From positions 5,270,001 to 5,334,000 of the forward strand of contig OZ242006.1 of NCBI GenBank assembly GCA_965204705.1: DNA of 64,000 nt, read 5' to 3'. The notes beneath the pieces are model-generated. The model saw only the letters and a list, made by a program, of their open reading frames with translations. It had not been told where the DNA came from and did not search any database. The position numbers and the translations under genes were made by a program. Below, piece after piece: positions 7,832 to 16,235 of this stretch. Source of the DNA: Bin5 sp965204705 (GTDB taxonomy: Bacteria; Chloroflexota; Anaerolineae; Caldilineales; Caldilineaceae). Each line of letters opens with the position of its first letter. Position 1 is the stretch's first letter.

Positions 7832-9754
7832 TTAGCCTGTGAGGTGATACAGGATGTAGAGGGGCTGGTCCCTGCTATCGATGATGAGCTGGCCGCCGGG
7901 ATACATTTCCATTATGGTGTCGATTTCCTGCATGTACTGGCCTTCGAGCAGGTATGTCACCGGGCCGGGGTGGCGTTTTTCGAGGTCGAAGGCGCCGAAT
8001 TCGTGGGAACGATCGATGCCACGGTTTTCGGAGTACAGGAAGCGAATGGTCTCGAAGCTGAAGGTACGCCGGCTGGAGTAGTAGTAGATGGTGCCCGGAT
8101 CGTCGAAGGCGTTGGCGGCGTCGAGCGCTTCCAGATAGTAATTGGGAAATGTGAACTGGAAGGTCGAGCTTTGGGGTAGTTCGACAAAGTAGTAGTTCAG
8201 ATTCCAGATTCCGCTCCATACAAGAACAACCCCCACTGCCCCTACTGCGATAGTTCGCCCCCAGTCCCCATTCATTCGGGTCGCCAGTCGTACGATTGTC
8301 ACCGCCCCAAATCCGGCCAGCCCAAAGACCCATGGGATAGCCGCTATGCTACGTCGCATTGAACCGGCAGAGGGATCGGTTAACACCAGACCTGAAAAAG
8401 CGCTTAGAACAACCAGCATGGCGAACAGGTGTGGGGGATTCCTCCAATTCCGAACCGAAGCGGCGAACCCGAAATATGCCAATACGGCAATCCCAACGTC
8501 TAGTGCCCCTACGCCACCGATCCCATCAACGCCGTCCATTCTTGGGTTTCGCATGAGTAGCCAAAAGGAGTCCCACACACGCCCCAGGATAAAGTCTAGC
8601 TTTTCTGAGAATCCATCAGCCTCCGTAAACTCCCAGTAGTCCCACACCGACTTCCCGTTCAGGCGGCCGAAGTAAAGGGAAGGCCGTCGAAGAGCGAAAT
8701 GTATCACAGGAGCTGCGCTTACTGCCATACCTGTCGCCAGAAACGAGAGTGGGAGCAGCTTGCGCCTGAGCGGATCCCTTTGGAAAAGGAAATAGATTAT
8801 GAGGACTGCCGCCACCGCAGCCATAAATGTCGGGAATGCAAAATATGTGTAGGGTACCAATCCCAGCAGGGCGCCGGCGGCAAGCCAGCTCCACAAACTA
8901 TTGTGTCGTTCACCAGGCGGCAAAGTATCGTACGTTCTCATTGCCCACAGCAGGGCCGCCGCAGCCGCGGTGGAGGCAAAGGCTAACGGCACCACACCAA
9001 ATCCCAGGCGACTGAAGTGCAGGTGCCAATAGCTGAAGGTGAGGGCGGTGGCGCCGAAGAGCGCGACCCAGCGGCCGAACCCCAACCGCAACAGCAGATA
9101 TGCGGCGGGTATTGTGGCGATGCCGAAGAGGCCCATGGAGAGCCGGACAGAGAACCTGGAAACGTCGAGGAGCCAGATTATCAGTGCTGTGAGGTAGAAC
9201 GGCCCTGTGGCCTGGCCCATTGCGGAGGTCGTGTAAGGCCCGATCCAGCCTTCTTGCAGGATGCGCAGGCCTTCGATTCCTGTCCAGGCCTCGTCGCCAT
9301 GGAAGCCGGCCGGGATCTCCTCCAGACGGTATACGCGCAGGAACGCGGCGACGGCTGTGAGGAGAAGGAGTGCGAGCAACTCCCAGCGGTTGCGGAGCGT
9401 CCACTCTTTGAGGAACTGCCGTGACCACTGCCAGTTGGGGTGGGTTGTGAGCCACACAAGGCCCTGGCGCGGTACAGTTTTTCGAGGATCAGGGATGCGC
9501 GTTCCGAGGCGGCCGACGAAGCCTGGCGTGCTTGTATCCGGGGAGGGCTTTTCGTAGAGAGGCGCGCCGCAGGCATCACAGTACTGATGACCGCCGGGGT
9601 TGTCGGTACGGCATTGCGTGCAGACGGTGTCTACGGGCCGGCCGCAGCGTCCACAGAATTGGGCGTCGGAGCGATTGACGTATTCGCAGGCCCTACAGAG
9701 CCACGGCTCCAGTATGGGGGCCTTTTCGCCGTGTATATCTGAAGGAGACGTCAT
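7832..9754 (-). CDS. Membrane glycosyltransferase (GT39/ArnT-like) with an N-terminal double zinc ribbon
   Basis: A 640-residue polytopic membrane protein. Residues about 20-65 carry four CxxC pairs (CRAC, CGRC, CTQC, CDAC), forming two zinc ribbons. After a linker, the first membrane helix (LLALLLLTAVAAFLRVYRL) leads into EIPAGFHGDEAWTGIEGLRI. The DE pair there is the conserved acidic motif of the first extracytoplasmic loop of GT-C enzymes using polyprenyl-phosphate sugars. Ten or so further hydrophobic helices and a soluble C-terminal domain follow. Family knowledge suggests transfer of a sugar from a lipid carrier to a protein or glycolipid; the substrate is unknown. The cytoplasmic zinc ribbons are an unusual addition. 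Confidence 0.82.
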   Translation of the reverse strand: MTSPSDIHGEKAPILEPWLCRACEYVNRSDAQFCGRCGRPVDTVCTQCRTDNPGGHQYCDACGAPLYEKPSPDTSTPGFVGRLGTRIPDPRKTVPRQGLVWLTTHPNWQWSRQFLKEWTLRNRWELLALLLLTAVAAFLRVYRLEEIPAGFHGDEAWTGIEGLRILQEGWIGPYTTSAMGQATGPFYLTALIIWLLDVSRFSVRLSMGLFGIATIPAAYLLLRLGFGRWVALFGATALTFSYWHLHFSRLGFGVVPLAFASTAAAAALLWAMRTYDTLPPGERHNSLWSWLAAGALLGLVPYTYFAFPTFMAAVAAVLIIYFLFQRDPLRRKLLPLSFLATGMAVSAAPVIHFALRRPSLYFGRLNGKSVWDYWEFTEADGFSEKLDFILGRVWDSFWLLMRNPRMDGVDGIGGVGALDVGIAVLAYFGFAASVRNWRNPPHLFAMLVVLSAFSGLVLTDPSAGSMRRSIAAIPWVFGLAGFGAVTIVRLATRMNGDWGRTIAVGAVGVVLVWSGIWNLNYYFVELPQSSTFQFTFPNYYLEALDAANAFDDPGTIYYYSSRRTFSFETIRFLYSENRGIDRSHEFGAFDLEKRHPGPVTYLLEGQYMQEIDTIMEMYPGGQLIIDSRDQPLYILYHLTG

Positions 9755-9874
9755 TTCGGCAGAGCTTGAAAGCAGGAAGTAGCGTTTGGTGTGAAATTGT
9801 AATTATACCAAGAGTTCCTTCACGGGCGGTATCGTGGGATTGCAGTGGGTGCAGTCCAATTTTGGGGTGAGAGT

Positions 9875-9895
9875 GGGCAGGCACAAGGCCTGCCC
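9875..9895. repeat. REP-like palindrome, copy 2
   Basis: Arms GGGCAGG and CCTGCCC around CACAAGG, followed by CCTACC. See the copy at 1315-1336: the arms differ but remain paired, while the centre and tail are kept. Confidence 0.5.
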
Positions 9896-9975
9896 CTACC
9901 GTGGTCACGGCGGACGGCTTGGCGGCACGACGCGGGTGGGCGACCGGTGGCACAGACAGCAGGCCGTTGGACAGG

Positions 9976-10203
9976 ATGGCGGTGATCGTGACTGCGAGCG
10001 TGCCCGGTTGTGTTGTTTATCCGGGTGCGTTTCGGAGCAAGCCGAAGAACGACGGGGACCTGGAGCACATCAGGGGCCAGTTCCTTGAGGCACACCTGTT
10101 GGCGGCGAATCGCGGGTTCCTGCTTTCGCCTGACTGTGTGCACGGGAGTGCAGTTTTCGCGAAGCGGACGAAGAGGTCTTTTCTGCGGATTGTGTTTGGG
10201 TGA
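9976..10203 (+). CDS. Possible small protein upstream of a strong terminator
   Basis: A 75-codon frame with GGACAGG immediately upstream of its ATG and a stop 28 bp before a perfect intrinsic terminator. The product (MAVIVTASVPGCVVYPGAFR, then SKPKNDGDLEHIRGQFLEAH and a basic C-terminus KRTKRSFLRIVFG) matches no family I know. The terminator argues that something is transcribed to the right here. It could equally be a non-coding RNA, and I cannot decide between the two. Confidence 0.3.
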   Translation: MAVIVTASVPGCVVYPGAFRSKPKNDGDLEHIRGQFLEAHLLAANRGFLLSPDCVHGSAVFAKRTKRSFLRIVFG

Positions 10204-10230
10204 GGACCGGAGCTGGCATTGCCACCAGAG

Positions 10231-10261
10231 AGCCCTGCATGCTGGCATGCAGGGCTTTTTT
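10231..10261 (+). terminator. Strong rho-independent terminator
   Basis: A perfect 11-bp stem, GCCCTGCATGC / GCATGCAGGGC, with a 2-nt centre (the real loop is probably 4 nt or more after fraying), followed by six T on the plus strand. There is no T-run on the minus strand. It ends a rightward transcript arising from 9.8-10.2 kb. Confidence 0.85.
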
Positions 10262-10324
10262 GTTGGGCGCGGTTGTGGCCTGTTGCCGGGCGCGTGGGAG
10301 ATGGGCGGGTAACGGGCGGAGGGG

Positions 10325-10747
10325 TTATTCGTTCTGGATATCGTGGTTGAACTGCCAGGGGATGCCGAACTTGTCGACGCAGGCGCCGAAGTAGGAGCCC
10401 CAGAACATGTCGTCGAGGGGCATGGTGACTGTGCCGCCGGCGGAGATGGCGTTGAAGAGGCGGTCGGTCTCTTCACGGGATGTAGGGTGGCAGGAGACGG
10501 AGAAGTTGTTGCCGGGCTGGTGGGGCGGGCTGAAGGAGAGCGAGGTGTCGCTGCCCATGAGGACGCTTTCGCCGATGGGGAGGCTGACGTGCATGACGCG
10601 GTCTTTTTCCTCGTCGGAGACCGGCATATCGTCGGGGCCTTCGGAGAAGGTGGAGATGTGGATGAAGTCGCCGCCGAAGACGGAGCGGTAGAATTCGAAG
10701 GCGTCGCGGCAGTTGCCGTTGAAGTTGAGATAGATGCTGAGTGTCAT
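10325..10747 (-). CDS. PhnB/YjdN-like VOC family protein
   Basis: A 140-residue glyoxalase-fold protein. The start MTLSIYLNFNGNCRDAFEFY and the block FYRSVFGGDF are typical of the PhnB/YjdN group, as is the C-terminal FGACVDKFGIPWQFN. The VOC fold has two beta-alpha-beta-beta-beta modules and often binds a metal. Many PhnB-like proteins have no known reaction. It is the last of four same-strand VOC genes (12221 to 10325), probably one operon, with a gap of about 50 bp upstream. Confidence 0.88.
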   Translation of the reverse strand: MTLSIYLNFNGNCRDAFEFYRSVFGGDFIHISTFSEGPDDMPVSDEEKDRVMHVSLPIGESVLMGSDTSLSFSPPHQPGNNFSVSCHPTSREETDRLFNAISAGGTVTMPLDDMFWGSYFGACVDKFGIPWQFNHDIQNE

Positions 10748-10797
10748 TCTTTACTCCTCAATGGTTGTTGAGTTTGGATGGAGCTGCTGGACCTGGG

Positions 10798-11259
10798 TCA
10801 CCCCTGTTGGGCGGCGGCCCGCAGCTGGGCGATGTCGACTTTGGTCATGGCGAGGTAGGCGTCCATGACGGGTTTCGGATTTTTCTCCATGAGTTGGGGC
10901 AGTTCGGCAGGGGTGACCTGCCAGGAGAGGCCGAACCGGTCCTGCAGCCAGCCGCACTGCTGTATTTGGCCGCTTTCGGCTAGTTTGTGCCAGAAATAGT
11001 CGATCTCTTCCTGGGACTCGCAGGCGATTTCGAAGGAGGTGGCGAGTGAGAACTGGAAGTGGGGGCCGGCGTCGAAGGCGGTGAATCTGATACCTTCCAG
11101 CTCGAAGGTAACGATTTTGTTGCCCTCGGCGGGCCCGGTAGAGATGTCGTTTACGGAGAGGATGCGGGCGTTTTTGAAGATAGAGACGTAGAAGTTGGCG
11201 GCGGCTTCGGCCTGGCCGTCGAACCAGAGGTTGGGTCTGATTTTGCTGATGGCGGCCAT
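10798..11259 (-). CDS. VOC family protein, 3-demethylubiquinone methyltransferase-like (PF06983 type)
   Basis: About 153 residues. Starts MAAISKIRPNLWFDGQAEAA and contains FYVSIFKNARI and the C-terminal GLSWQVTPAELPQL, features of the PF06983 branch of the VOC superfamily. The name refers to an old annotation, and methyltransferase activity is not expected. The ATG at 11259 lies 5 nt after the stop of the upstream VOC gene, implying translational coupling. Confidence 0.87.
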   Translation of the reverse strand: MAAISKIRPNLWFDGQAEAAANFYVSIFKNARILSVNDISTGPAEGNKIVTFELEGIRFTAFDAGPHFQFSLATSFEIACESQEEIDYFWHKLAESGQIQQCGWLQDRFGLSWQVTPAELPQLMEKNPKPVMDAYLAMTKVDIAQLRAAAQQG

Positions 11260-11264
11260 GGGTG

Positions 11265-11699
11265 TCAATCTCTTTCCCGGTCTGTGTCGGCGGCGGCGCT
11301 GGCGAAATCCAGGTGGTTGAATACCCAGACGTGGCCGTCGAGGTCCTGGAAATTGCGGCTGTAGATGAAGCCGGAATCGCTGGGTTCGCTGACGGGTGTT
11401 GCGCCGGCGGCGATGGCGAACTCGGTGCGGCGGTCGACTTCCTCACGGCTGTCGAGGGCCAGGGCGATTATCGATTCGACGTTCTGGTTGTTGTCGACGA
11501 TCTGTTTACCGGGCAGGCCGCTCCTGAAAAAGTCCTCAGTTACCAACATGACGAAAGTGGAGTCGCGAATGTTCAGACAGGCGGCCACTTCGCTTGTGTA
11601 TTGGGGAAAAAGCTCGAACCCGATGTGCGCGAAGAAGTCTTTGGCGCGCTCAAGATCACGAACGGGCAGGTTGTAAAATGCCTGCTGGACGTTTAGCAT
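11265..11699 (-). CDS. VOC family (glyoxalase-like) protein
   Basis: 144 residues: MLNVQQAFYNLPVRDLERAK, FFAHIGFELF, and near the end NFQDLDGHVWVFNH, where the conserved D-x-x-G-x-x-W motif of glyoxalase/bleomycin-resistance-like proteins ends the second module. It is strongly similar to the 11787-12221 gene (NLPVTDLARAVDFFTELGF, FQDLDGHVWEIF), so these two arose by duplication. Confidence 0.88.
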   Translation of the reverse strand: MLNVQQAFYNLPVRDLERAKDFFAHIGFELFPQYTSEVAACLNIRDSTFVMLVTEDFFRSGLPGKQIVDNNQNVESIIALALDSREEVDRRTEFAIAAGATPVSEPSDSGFIYSRNFQDLDGHVWVFNHLDFASAAADTDRERD

Positions 11700-11786
11700 C
11701 GTTGGCGCTCGTTTATGGTTTTACAGTGAATCAGGGCTATTGGTGTGATACGGGACGCGCCTTGTGGGCGGTATCACGGCGGGGGT

Positions 11787-12221
11787 CTATCCTTTCTGTC
11801 CGTTCCTGGCTCTTTCCTTCTGTTTGGCGTCGACAGAGAAGATCTCCCAGACATGGCCGTCGAGGTCCTGGAAGGCGCGGCCGTACATCCAGCCGGCGTC
11901 GGTGGCGTCTCTGCATTCGCTGCCGCCGGCGGCCAGGGCTTTAGCGATGGTTCTGTCGACGTCATCGCGGCATTCAACGGAGAGGGCGACGACGACTTCG
12001 GCGCTGTGCGCGCTTTCGACGATCTTTTTGCCGGGGATGAATTTCTGGAAAAACTCCTCCACCATCAGCATTGCGAAGATATTCTCGCCGATGATCATGC
12101 AGGATGCGTGATGGCCGGTGAACTGGTCGTCGAATGCAAAACCAAGCTCAGTGAAGAAATCTACCGCCCTGGCGAGATCGGTGACAGGCAGATTTACGAA
12201 GATGCGTTTAGCCGTTTGCAT
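11787..12221 (-). CDS. VOC family (glyoxalase-like) protein
   Basis: 144 residues from the ATG at 12221 (MQTAKRIFVNLPVTDLARAV), chosen because it aligns with the start of its paralogue at 11699; upstream extension adds an unrelated basic tail. The C-terminal FQDLDGHVWEIFSVDAKQKE matches the VOC end motif. It is first in the four-gene VOC run. No regulator or enzyme neighbour indicates a substrate. Confidence 0.85.
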   Translation of the reverse strand: MQTAKRIFVNLPVTDLARAVDFFTELGFAFDDQFTGHHASCMIIGENIFAMLMVEEFFQKFIPGKKIVESAHSAEVVVALSVECRDDVDRTIAKALAAGGSECRDATDAGWMYGRAFQDLDGHVWEIFSVDAKQKERARNGQKG

Positions 12222-12429
12222 TGCGGCTCTAATCCCTTTCCTGTACAGAAGGCCTATTTTTGAGCTAGGGCCTCTCATGATACAACATCATGGTGGCAGA
12301 TGTGAAAGTCTTGCGCGCGCTAGATCAGGTGAAATGGGCGTCGGGGACGGGGTAATCGAAACCGGGTGCATTTCGGGTCAGGTTGTGATTTCTCGGGGGA
12401 AGGGCGCGGAGAGCATCTTTGAGTCCTTT

Positions 12430-12605
12430 TGATACACGGAGGACCGCGAAGAACGGCTGCGGCAACACCTTTGGTCCGCGAAAGGACGCGAAGAAAGGCG
12501 ACGGCAACACCTTTTGAGCCGCGGAGTGACGCGGAGAACGGCAGCAGCAACACCCGTTTGGTCCACGAAGTGACGCGAAGGACCGCGAAGAACAGCAATG
12601 GAACA
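12430..12605. repeat. Diverged CACGAAG-type tandem repeats
   Basis: Four imperfect units built on GGACCGCGAAGAACGGC, AAGGACGCGAAGAAAGGC, GAGTGACGCGGAGAACGGC and GACCGCGAAGAACAGC, separated by AACACCTTTTGG-like linkers. They are related to the 52-bp repeat at 6731-6910. Non-coding. Confidence 0.65.
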
Positions 12606-12752
12606 CTTTGGGGCGGGGAGGATATTTTCAGGTCGATGGAAGGAATGATAGTTTGGGATAGGTCCGCTAAGCCCTATTATTTGACATTCGGGGTGGAAAC
12701 ATATATCGTTCAGGAGGTTGCCGGCGCGCTATGGGCGTGGGTGACCCGGTTT

Positions 12753-12828
<76 letters not shown>

Positions 12829-12976
12829 GAGCGGATGGCGGGCGAGCGGGGAGCCGGGCATCATGTGATGTCGGGATGGCAGGATTTGACCGGTTCAGGT
12901 CAGGTTTGATAAACTGTATCTTCTACCTCGCGGGCATGGCAAGGAGATTGGATTTGGGAGAAGTGCCGGCGGTTTC

Positions 12977-13049
<73 letters not shown>

Positions 13050-13114
13050 CACGGCAGGCGGGCCGGATTTGTGATTGGGCGCCCGGGCCGGGAAGGCGGA
13101 AGGAAGTGAAAATT

Positions 13115-13190
<76 letters not shown>

Positions 13191-13241
13191 GTTAAGAGAG
13201 TGGCCAGAGTATTCTGCTGAGGTTTTTCCAAGCGTGTAGGG

Positions 13242-13736
13242 GTGAGCGGAGTGGCCAGCGAGAGGACTAAGGGATCAGCCAAGGTTGCAGAGAAGGCAGC
13301 CGAAAAGCGGGCCGGCGCGAAGCCGGTCCTTTTGTCTGGGGGCAATCCGCAGATAGCGAAGGCGGACGGTGACGCGCCGGTGCAGGCTTACATTGCGGCG
13401 ATGCCGGGATGGAAGAGCGAGTTGGGGCGTCGTCTGGACGCGTTGATCGTGCGCGAGGCGCCAGAGGTGCGCAAGGCGGTGCGGTGGAACTCGCCCTTTT
13501 ACGGCATTGAGGGCCGGGGTTGGTTTCTGAGTTACCACGTTTTTGCGCGTTACGTGAAGGTGACGTTCTTTCAGGGGGCGTTGCTGGATCCGGTTCCGCC
13601 GGGCGCGGGGAAGGACAAGGACGCGCGCTGGTATGACATTTACGAGGATGAGTTTGACGAGGCGCAGACGGCGGAGTGGGTCCGTCAGGCTGCTGCGCTC
13701 CCTGGATGGGATGGATTTGACATGCTGAAGAGTTAG
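13242..13736 (+). CDS. DUF1801 (YdhG-like) protein
   Basis: 164 residues from a GTG start. The disordered, Lys/Ala-rich N-terminus (about 1-45) is followed by the DUF1801 core: YIAAMPGWKSELGRRLDALI, APEVRKAVRWNSPFYGIEGR and VKVTFFQGALLDP. DUF1801 proteins share a small alpha/beta fold of unknown biochemical role. No operon partner: tRNA genes lie upstream and a MarR gene 230 bp downstream. Confidence 0.82.
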   Translation: MSGVASERTKGSAKVAEKAAEKRAGAKPVLLSGGNPQIAKADGDAPVQAYIAAMPGWKSELGRRLDALIVREAPEVRKAVRWNSPFYGIEGRGWFLSYHVFARYVKVTFFQGALLDPVPPGAGKDKDARWYDIYEDEFDEAQTAEWVRQAAALPGWDGFDMLKS

Positions 13737-13968
13737 GCAGATCGTTGTTTGCTGCTGTGGTTTGAGCAGTGTTGTTGGGAAAAAGGTGCCTGTAATCCGG
13801 TAGGTGGGAGGTTCTCCGAGAGACACTGCGGGGCGGGTTGATCGCCTGTGCTTTTTGGAATCTCCCAGCGAAAAGTTCGCCGTGCAGTTCCCTTCGCGTT
13901 TAGGGACTTTGCCGATTCAAGTCGCTATGCGAACGGGGATGAACTAGCTGGATTTGGGGTGAAAGTTC

Positions 13969-14448
13969 GTGAACGAGCACCGCAGGCACGAGTTGAAGGG
14001 CCGGTTCAGGGAGTTGGCGGAGTATTTGAACCGGCAGTTGCATTCCGGCCGGCTTGAGGAGTGGGAAGATCTGGACATGACCATCCCCCAGATCAAGACG
14101 CTGGTTCTGCTGGAAGAGGCGGGCCCCCTGCGCATGGGCAACATTGCCGATTACCTGGGGCGAGCGCTCTCGGCAACGACTACGGTTATGGACCGCCTGG
14201 TAGAGAAGGGGCTGGTGGACCGGGTCTCCGATCCGAGAGACCGGCGGGTCGTGATCTGCAGATTGACTGCGTCGGGACAGCAGGCGATAGACCGGTTCTG
14301 GCGGATAGGGCAGGAGCGGCTCGACAGGTTGGCGGATCTTTTGGATGATGAGCAGTTGGAGACGGTGGTGAATGCATTTGAGGCGATGCGCAGGGCAGAA
14401 GACGAGCAGAAGAGTACGTATGCCTCAGTGCAGATGGCCGTAGAGTAG
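13969..14448 (+). CDS. MarR-family transcriptional regulator
   Basis: 159 residues from GTG. The winged-helix region includes MTIPQIKTLVLLEEAGPLRM, then GNIADYLGRALSATTTVMDR (recognition helix) and the wing DRVSDPRDRRVVICRLTASG. MarR proteins bind as dimers to short palindromes and usually respond to small phenolic or hydrophobic ligands. No obvious target gene is adjacent. The next gene, a lipoprotein, lies about 480 bp downstream. Confidence 0.92.
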   Translation: MNEHRRHELKGRFRELAEYLNRQLHSGRLEEWEDLDMTIPQIKTLVLLEEAGPLRMGNIADYLGRALSATTTVMDRLVEKGLVDRVSDPRDRRVVICRLTASGQQAIDRFWRIGQERLDRLADLLDDEQLETVVNAFEAMRRAEDEQKSTYASVQMAVE

Positions 14449-14925
14449 AGTTCGCCGTCCGGCTGAACCATCCCCTTGCAGATATTGACCTGTCGATTCG
14501 ACGGAACCGGAAACGGAGCCGTATCTTCGTCTGCTGGCTGGCCCAGCGTACGGGCCGGCACAAGCGGCCTTGTTGGCCCCCTTTTTCGCCTTTCCCGTGT
14601 AGATTGTCCCCTCGAGTGACCCGGTCGGATAGACCACAAACTCCTGAAATTGTTGCCAATCCGGCCAAAAGGTACCTATAATGGTCACATCAGAATAACG
14701 GACGCCCTCCAGGCGTTTGCGGTATCCCCTCGGAAAAATGAGCACCTGATTTTGCGGCGAAAGTTATACCGTTTACAGACGCTGCAGAGTGGACGGGTGC
14801 GGCCGCGTTGCGGCTGAGTGGGGACGGGCCGCAGTTGCAGCGTACTGTACAATGACGGGCGTTATGCAGCCGTTGCGACCGTCCACAAAGGGGCGGAGGT
14901 CAGCCTGACAAAGGAGCAAGAAGCG
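14449..14925. other. Intergenic stretch with no supported gene
   Basis: Frames on both strands lack protein-like composition and good starts. The stretch upstream of 14926 carries AAGGAGCAAGAAGCG, which serves as the ribosome-binding site of the next lipoprotein gene. Confidence 0.4.
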
Positions 14926-16191
14926 ATGACGACAAAGCGCTGTTTCGGTAGTTCAGTTCTGCCGTGGGTCGGCCTGCTATTGGCGCTGATCCTGGCCGGC
15001 GCGTGTGTGCCGGTTGACTACGAAGCTTCCACCCTTGGCACGGTGGTGGTCGGCGGCGGCGAGGATATTCAGATTCGGGCGTTGGGGGCGCTGACACGAG
15101 CGGGTGAACTGGGTGTGCCGAGCCAGCGGGGGGTTGGGCTGGCAGTTGCGGACTACGGGCCGATTAAGGGGCATGGTGTGAGTATGGGCGCCGGCTTGGA
15201 CTCGCTGTGCAGCGCGGAGGGCGGCGCGGCGGCGGCGCGCACGGTAGTTGGCGACCCGCGGGTGGTTGGCGTTATCGGGACTTCTTGCTCGGTGGCGGCG
15301 GCTGCGGCCGCCCCGATCCTGAGCGAGGCGGGCCTGGCAGTGGTGGCCCCTTCGACGACTTCGCCGTCGCTGACATCGGACCTGCGGGGCAGGGCGGGAT
15401 CGAACTACCATCGCGGCTATCATCGCGTCGCCAGCAATGATCTTTACCAGGCGGAGGCGGTGGCAGATTTTGTTTACAATGAACTGGGCCTGCGCAGGAT
15501 GGCGGCGATTCATGACGGGGACCCGTACACGTTGGGCCTGACTGCGGCGTTCAAGACGGCGTTTGAGGCGCTGGGCGGCGCGGTTGCGGTGGCGATGGTG
15601 AACAAGGGTGATACGGATATGATCCCTGTGCTGAGGGAGATCGCGGCCGGCAGTCCCGAGGGCCTGTTTTTGCCGATTTTTCAGGAGGAGGCGGGGCCGA
15701 TTCTGCGCCAGAGCAGTGAGGTGGACGGCCTGGCGGGGTTGGTGCGCATCGGGGGCGGGGGCCTGCTGGTCTCTGATTTCCTGGCGCTGCCGGAGTCGGA
15801 GGGCTTCTATTTTGCGGGTCCGACGTTGGACTTTGGCAGCAACGTAAACGAAGCGACGGGCAGGAGCGGCGACGAGCTGAACGCCGTCTACCTGGAGCGT
15901 TACGGCGAGCATTCGACGTCGGCTTACCTGGCCCATGCGTATGACGCGACGACGATCCTGCTGCGTGCGATCGAGGGGGTTGCGGTTGTGCAGGGGGATG
16001 CGCTCTTTATCGACCGGGCGAGGCTGCGCGAGGCGCTGGGCAGCACGGACGGCTTCGGCGGCATCATCGGCGCAATCTCTTGTGACGGCTTCGGCGATTG
16101 CGGCACGGGCCGCGTTCAGATATCGCAACACACCGACGCGACGATGACCGACGTTGAAAATCTGCCGGTTGTCTACCGCTACGCGCCGTGA
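14926..16191 (+). CDS. LivJ-like substrate-binding lipoprotein, paralogue 3
   Basis: 421 residues. Signal peptide MTTKRCFGSSVLPWVGLLLA with lipobox LAGAC, then VVVGGGEDIQIRALGAL, ADYGPIKGHGVSMGAGLDS, GVIGTSCSVAAAAAAPILSE and the C-terminal ISCDGFGDCGTG. ATG 14926 is preceded by AAGGAG and aligns with the other family members. It is first of the second tandem pair, about 8 kb from the first pair. No transporter components are nearby. Confidence 0.9.
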   Translation: MTTKRCFGSSVLPWVGLLLALILAGACVPVDYEASTLGTVVVGGGEDIQIRALGALTRAGELGVPSQRGVGLAVADYGPIKGHGVSMGAGLDSLCSAEGGAAAARTVVGDPRVVGVIGTSCSVAAAAAAPILSEAGLAVVAPSTTSPSLTSDLRGRAGSNYHRGYHRVASNDLYQAEAVADFVYNELGLRRMAAIHDGDPYTLGLTAAFKTAFEALGGAVAVAMVNKGDTDMIPVLREIAAGSPEGLFLPIFQEEAGPILRQSSEVDGLAGLVRIGGGGLLVSDFLALPESEGFYFAGPTLDFGSNVNEATGRSGDELNAVYLERYGEHSTSAYLAHAYDATTILLRAIEGVAVVQGDALFIDRARLREALGSTDGFGGIIGAISCDGFGDCGTGRVQISQHTDATMTDVENLPVVYRYAP

Positions 16192-16235
16192 GCGCGGCGG
16201 CCAACTGAAATGTACTCAGACCAAGGAGTCAAGAT

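Noticed and set aside
7599..7835. Plus-strand frame with repeated Gly/Pro/Lys
   Set aside because: It reads a GC-rich palindromic intergenic repeat.
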